Source: Pseudomonadota bacterium (GTDB taxonomy: Bacteria > Pseudomonadota > Gammaproteobacteria > Burkholderiales > Gallionellaceae). From it: DNA of 14,726 nt. Below the pieces are notes generated by a model, which was not told the origin of the DNA, searched no databases, and saw only the letters and a list, made by a program, of their open reading frames with translations. Position 1 is the stretch's first letter; each line of letters opens with the position of its first letter. Both the position numbers and the translations under genes were made by a program. The stretch is taken from the NCBI GenBank assembly GCA_021822115.1, contig JAJZSA010000062.1:1-14726 (forward strand), in the 5' to 3' direction. Below, piece by piece: positions 13,454 to 14,726 of this stretch.

Positions 13454-14215
13454 ATGGCGGTGCGCGTTATTGCCAAGGTGTGGGACGGCTACCCAGGCGG
13501 CGGCTCTGAGCTGCTTGCCATGCTGGCATTGGCCGATTGGTCGGACGATGAGGGGCGCTGCTGGCCGTCAATGGCAGCCATCTCCAAGAAAACCCGCCTC
13601 TCGCGCTCCCAAGCGCAACGTGTTGTCCACGGTCTGATCGATACCGACTACCTCAGAGTGACAGGCAACGAGACAGGGGGCGCGCCTGGTTCAACCCGGC
13701 AATACCAGATCAATTTGGCAGCGCTGACGGGTCGCATGGATGCGACGGGTAGCGCCGGTGCGACGGGTCGCATGGGTGCGCAGGAGGGGTCGCATGGGTG
13801 CGCAGAGAGGGGCCGCATGGGTGCGACCCAAACCGTCATAGAACCATCAATAACCGTCAGTAGGGCCGCGCAAGCGCTCTCCTGTCCTGTTGATCGAATC
13901 GTAGATGCATACCATCAGTACATGCCAAGCAACCCGAAGTGCAAGGTCATCAACGCTGCACGCCGTGGAGCGATCAAGGCGCGATGGAACGAGGCAGCCA
14001 AACTGGACTGCAAGCCATTTGGGTATTCGACGGTCGAGGACGGGCTCGCGGCATGGGGATCCTTCTTCGCCACCTGTGCGCAGTCTGCATTTCTGACCGG
14101 GAGGGCGGAGCCGCAGCCAGGTAAGCCGCCATTCATTGCAGACATCGACTTCCTGATGGCGCCAAGCTCGTTCGCGAAATGCCTTGAGAACAAATACCAC
14201 CGGGAGGCCTCATGA
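13454..14215 (+). CDS. Winged-helix phage replication protein (lambda O-like role), carrying internal iterons
   Basis: 253 residues. Residues 15-90 are a winged-helix domain of the HTH_36 type: LLAMLALADWSDDEGRCWPS (20-39), then MAAISKKTRLSRSQAQRVVHGLI (40-62) and a beta-wing ending in STRQYQINL. This N-terminus is typical of phage replication proteins that bind origin DNA. Residues 92-138 are a Gly/Ala/Met-rich linker encoded by the DNA repeats described separately. The C-terminal domain (145-248) has WNEAA (178-182) and WGSFFATCAQSAFLTGR (201-217), a conserved-looking module in phage replication proteins that may contact the helicase. The start is ATG 13454 with AGGGG upstream. It overlaps the DnaB-like gene by 4 bases, as initiator and helicase genes do in lambdoid phages (O-P). 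The initiator role is inferred from domain and neighbours. Confidence 0.8.
   Translation: MAVRVIAKVWDGYPGGGSELLAMLALADWSDDEGRCWPSMAAISKKTRLSRSQAQRVVHGLIDTDYLRVTGNETGGAPGSTRQYQINLAALTGRMDATGSAGATGRMGAQEGSHGCAERGRMGATQTVIEPSITVSRAAQALSCPVDRIVDAYHQYMPSNPKCKVINAARRGAIKARWNEAAKLDCKPFGYSTVEDGLAAWGSFFATCAQSAFLTGRAEPQPGKPPFIADIDFLMAPSSFAKCLENKYHREAS
13729..13825 (+). repeat. Five iteron-like 16-bp repeats inside the replication gene
   Basis: Consensus GGGTCGCATGGGTGCG. Copies are at 13729-13744, 13747-13762 (degenerate), 13765-13780, 13787-13802 and 13810-13825, with start-to-start spacing of 18, 18, 22 and 23 bases. Most copies contain the dyad CGCA-N4-TGCG. Copy 4 is in a different reading frame from the others (it encodes GSHGC where the others encode GRMGA or GRMDA), so DNA rather than peptide is what is kept. 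The arrangement resembles phage lambda ori within gene O. Confidence 0.65.
13831..13859 (+). repeat. Three phased AACCRTCA repeats beside the iterons
   Basis: AACCGTCA (13831-13838), AACCATCA (13842-13849) and AACCGTCA (13852-13859) are spaced 11 and 10 bases apart, one DNA turn each. The copies occupy two reading frames. The stretch from about 13826 to 13862 is more A/T-rich than its surroundings and could be the unwinding side of an origin. Confidence 0.5.
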
Positions 14216-14726
14216 ACGCACCTACCGAACTCATGATCCCGCCGCACTCTGTTGAAGTCGAGCAGGCTGTTCTGGGCGGCATCCTGTTGGCCGGCGCCGA
14301 TGCACTGGACCGGATCGAGGGAATGATCGCGGCAGAGGATTTCTACCGGAACGAGCACCGCGATATTTTCTCTGTAATCCGCGCCCTCGGAAACTCTGGC
14401 GGCCCCATTGATGTAATTACCGCTGCCGAGGCGCTGGAGAGTTCTGGAAGCCTCGAACGCATCGGCGGGCTGGGCTACCTAGGCAGCCTCACGCAAAACA
14501 CTCCCAGCATTGCGAATATCAAGCGCTATGCGGAAATCGTGAAAGAACGGGCACTGCAACGGCGTCTGCTGGCGATGGCCGTGGAGATTCAGTCCCAATG
14601 CATGGCACCGGGTGCAGACATTGCCGAGATCATAGGTCGCGCCGATGCCACGATGGTGCAACTGATGGACACAGGAAATGACGAGCCGGCCAGCCTAGAC
14701 GATTGCCTGATGGACGCCATCAATGA
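14212..14726 (+). CDS. dnaB: Replicative DNA helicase, DnaB-like, partial (N-terminal part only)
   Basis: 171 residues are visible before the window ends. They match the DnaB N-terminal domain: PPHSVEVEQAVLGGILL (10-26), EDFYRNEHRDIF (42-53), PIDVITAAEAL (65-75), GGLGYLGSLTQNTPS (85-99), then ANIKRYAEIVKERALQRRL (101-119). The RecA-like ATPase domain would lie beyond the window. As part of this element it would be the element's own replicative helicase, loaded at the putative origin by the upstream replication protein; that is inferred from gene order. A GGGAGG Shine-Dalgarno (14202-14207) precedes ATG 14212, which overlaps the previous stop (ATGA). The divergence between this copy and a chromosomal dnaB cannot be judged here. 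Confidence 0.93.
   Translation, partial: MNAPTELMIPPHSVEVEQAVLGGILLAGADALDRIEGMIAAEDFYRNEHRDIFSVIRALGNSGGPIDVITAAEALESSGSLERIGGLGYLGSLTQNTPSIANIKRYAEIVKERALQRRLLAMAVEIQSQCMAPGADIAEIIGRADATMVQLMDTGNDEPASLDDCLMDAIN

Larger units (their letters stand above)
9937..14726 (+). mobile_element. Integrative phage/satellite-like element inserted at ssrA (right end outside window)
   Basis: The segment has an integrase next to ssrA, then small genes without housekeeping similarity, an AlpA-type regulator, and a compact replication module (winged-helix replication protein, DnaB-like helicase). Several genes overlap by 4 bases, typical of phage gene packing. Base composition changes: the stretch of about 11470-12650 is visibly richer in A/T than the flanking core. 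No capsid, tail, terminase or conjugation gene is visible, so a full prophage, a satellite (PICI-like) and another integrative element all remain open. The start is set just after the ssrA CCA; the end is only the window edge. Confidence 0.8.

Noticed and set aside
13729..13862. The repeat cluster as a CRISPR array
   Set aside because: Repeats are only 16 bases (or 8), spacers are 2-7 bases, and the cluster lies inside a coding gene with no cas genes nearby.

Overview
The window reads as the chromosome of a betaproteobacterium. The reasons are the GC-rich codon use, the gyrA-serC-pheA-hisC-aroF gene order, ubiG next to a Gph/MupP-type phosphatase, and a one-piece tmRNA. Nitrosomonadales or Gallionellaceae would fit, but this is an impression from gene content and protein style; no search was run. 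Positions 1-9936 look like ordinary core genome. From 9937 to the window end the DNA looks like one end of an integrated, phage- or satellite-like mobile element.

Core, minus strand (1-6618): gyrA, serC, pheA, hisC and aroF (cut by the window edge) lie head to tail. The gyrA stop directly abuts the serC start, serC overlaps pheA by 8 bases, and hisC overlaps aroF by 4. The block couples DNA gyrase subunit A to serine (serC) and aromatic amino-acid synthesis: DAHP synthase, chorismate mutase/prephenate dehydratase, and an aminotransferase. A good extended -10 promoter lies just upstream of gyrA.

Core, plus strand (6774-9936): ubiG (ubiquinone methyltransferase) overlaps a HAD phosphatase by 8 bases. 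A perfect 11-bp stem-loop spans the phosphatase stop codon. Next comes a three-part signalling protein: class III nucleotide cyclase, TPR-like linker, and C-terminal hemerythrin domain, with one iron-ligand His replaced by Leu. Then comes ssrA (tmRNA) with an extended -10 promoter and encoded tag ANDEKYALAA.

Mobile element (9937 to beyond 14726): a P4-type tyrosine integrase begins 165 bases after the 3' end of ssrA, a classic integration target. The leader between them holds a rho-independent terminator and a set of GGGGGCAAC repeats around the integrase promoter. Possible cargo follows: an unrecognised 100-aa protein coupled to a 47-aa protein, and a divergent secreted DUF4124 protein of lower GC. 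Then comes a tightly packed phage-style replication module: an AlpA-type regulator, a 56-aa protein, a winged-helix replication protein, and the start of a DnaB-like replicative helicase. Each overlaps the next by 4 bases or is separated by 2.

The most notable structural signal is inside the replication-protein gene. Five iteron-like 16-bp dyad repeats are followed by three AACCRTCA repeats in a more A+T-rich stretch. The repeats are kept while their reading frame changes, so they look like a lambda-style replication origin embedded in the initiator gene. The right end of the element (attR) is outside the window.
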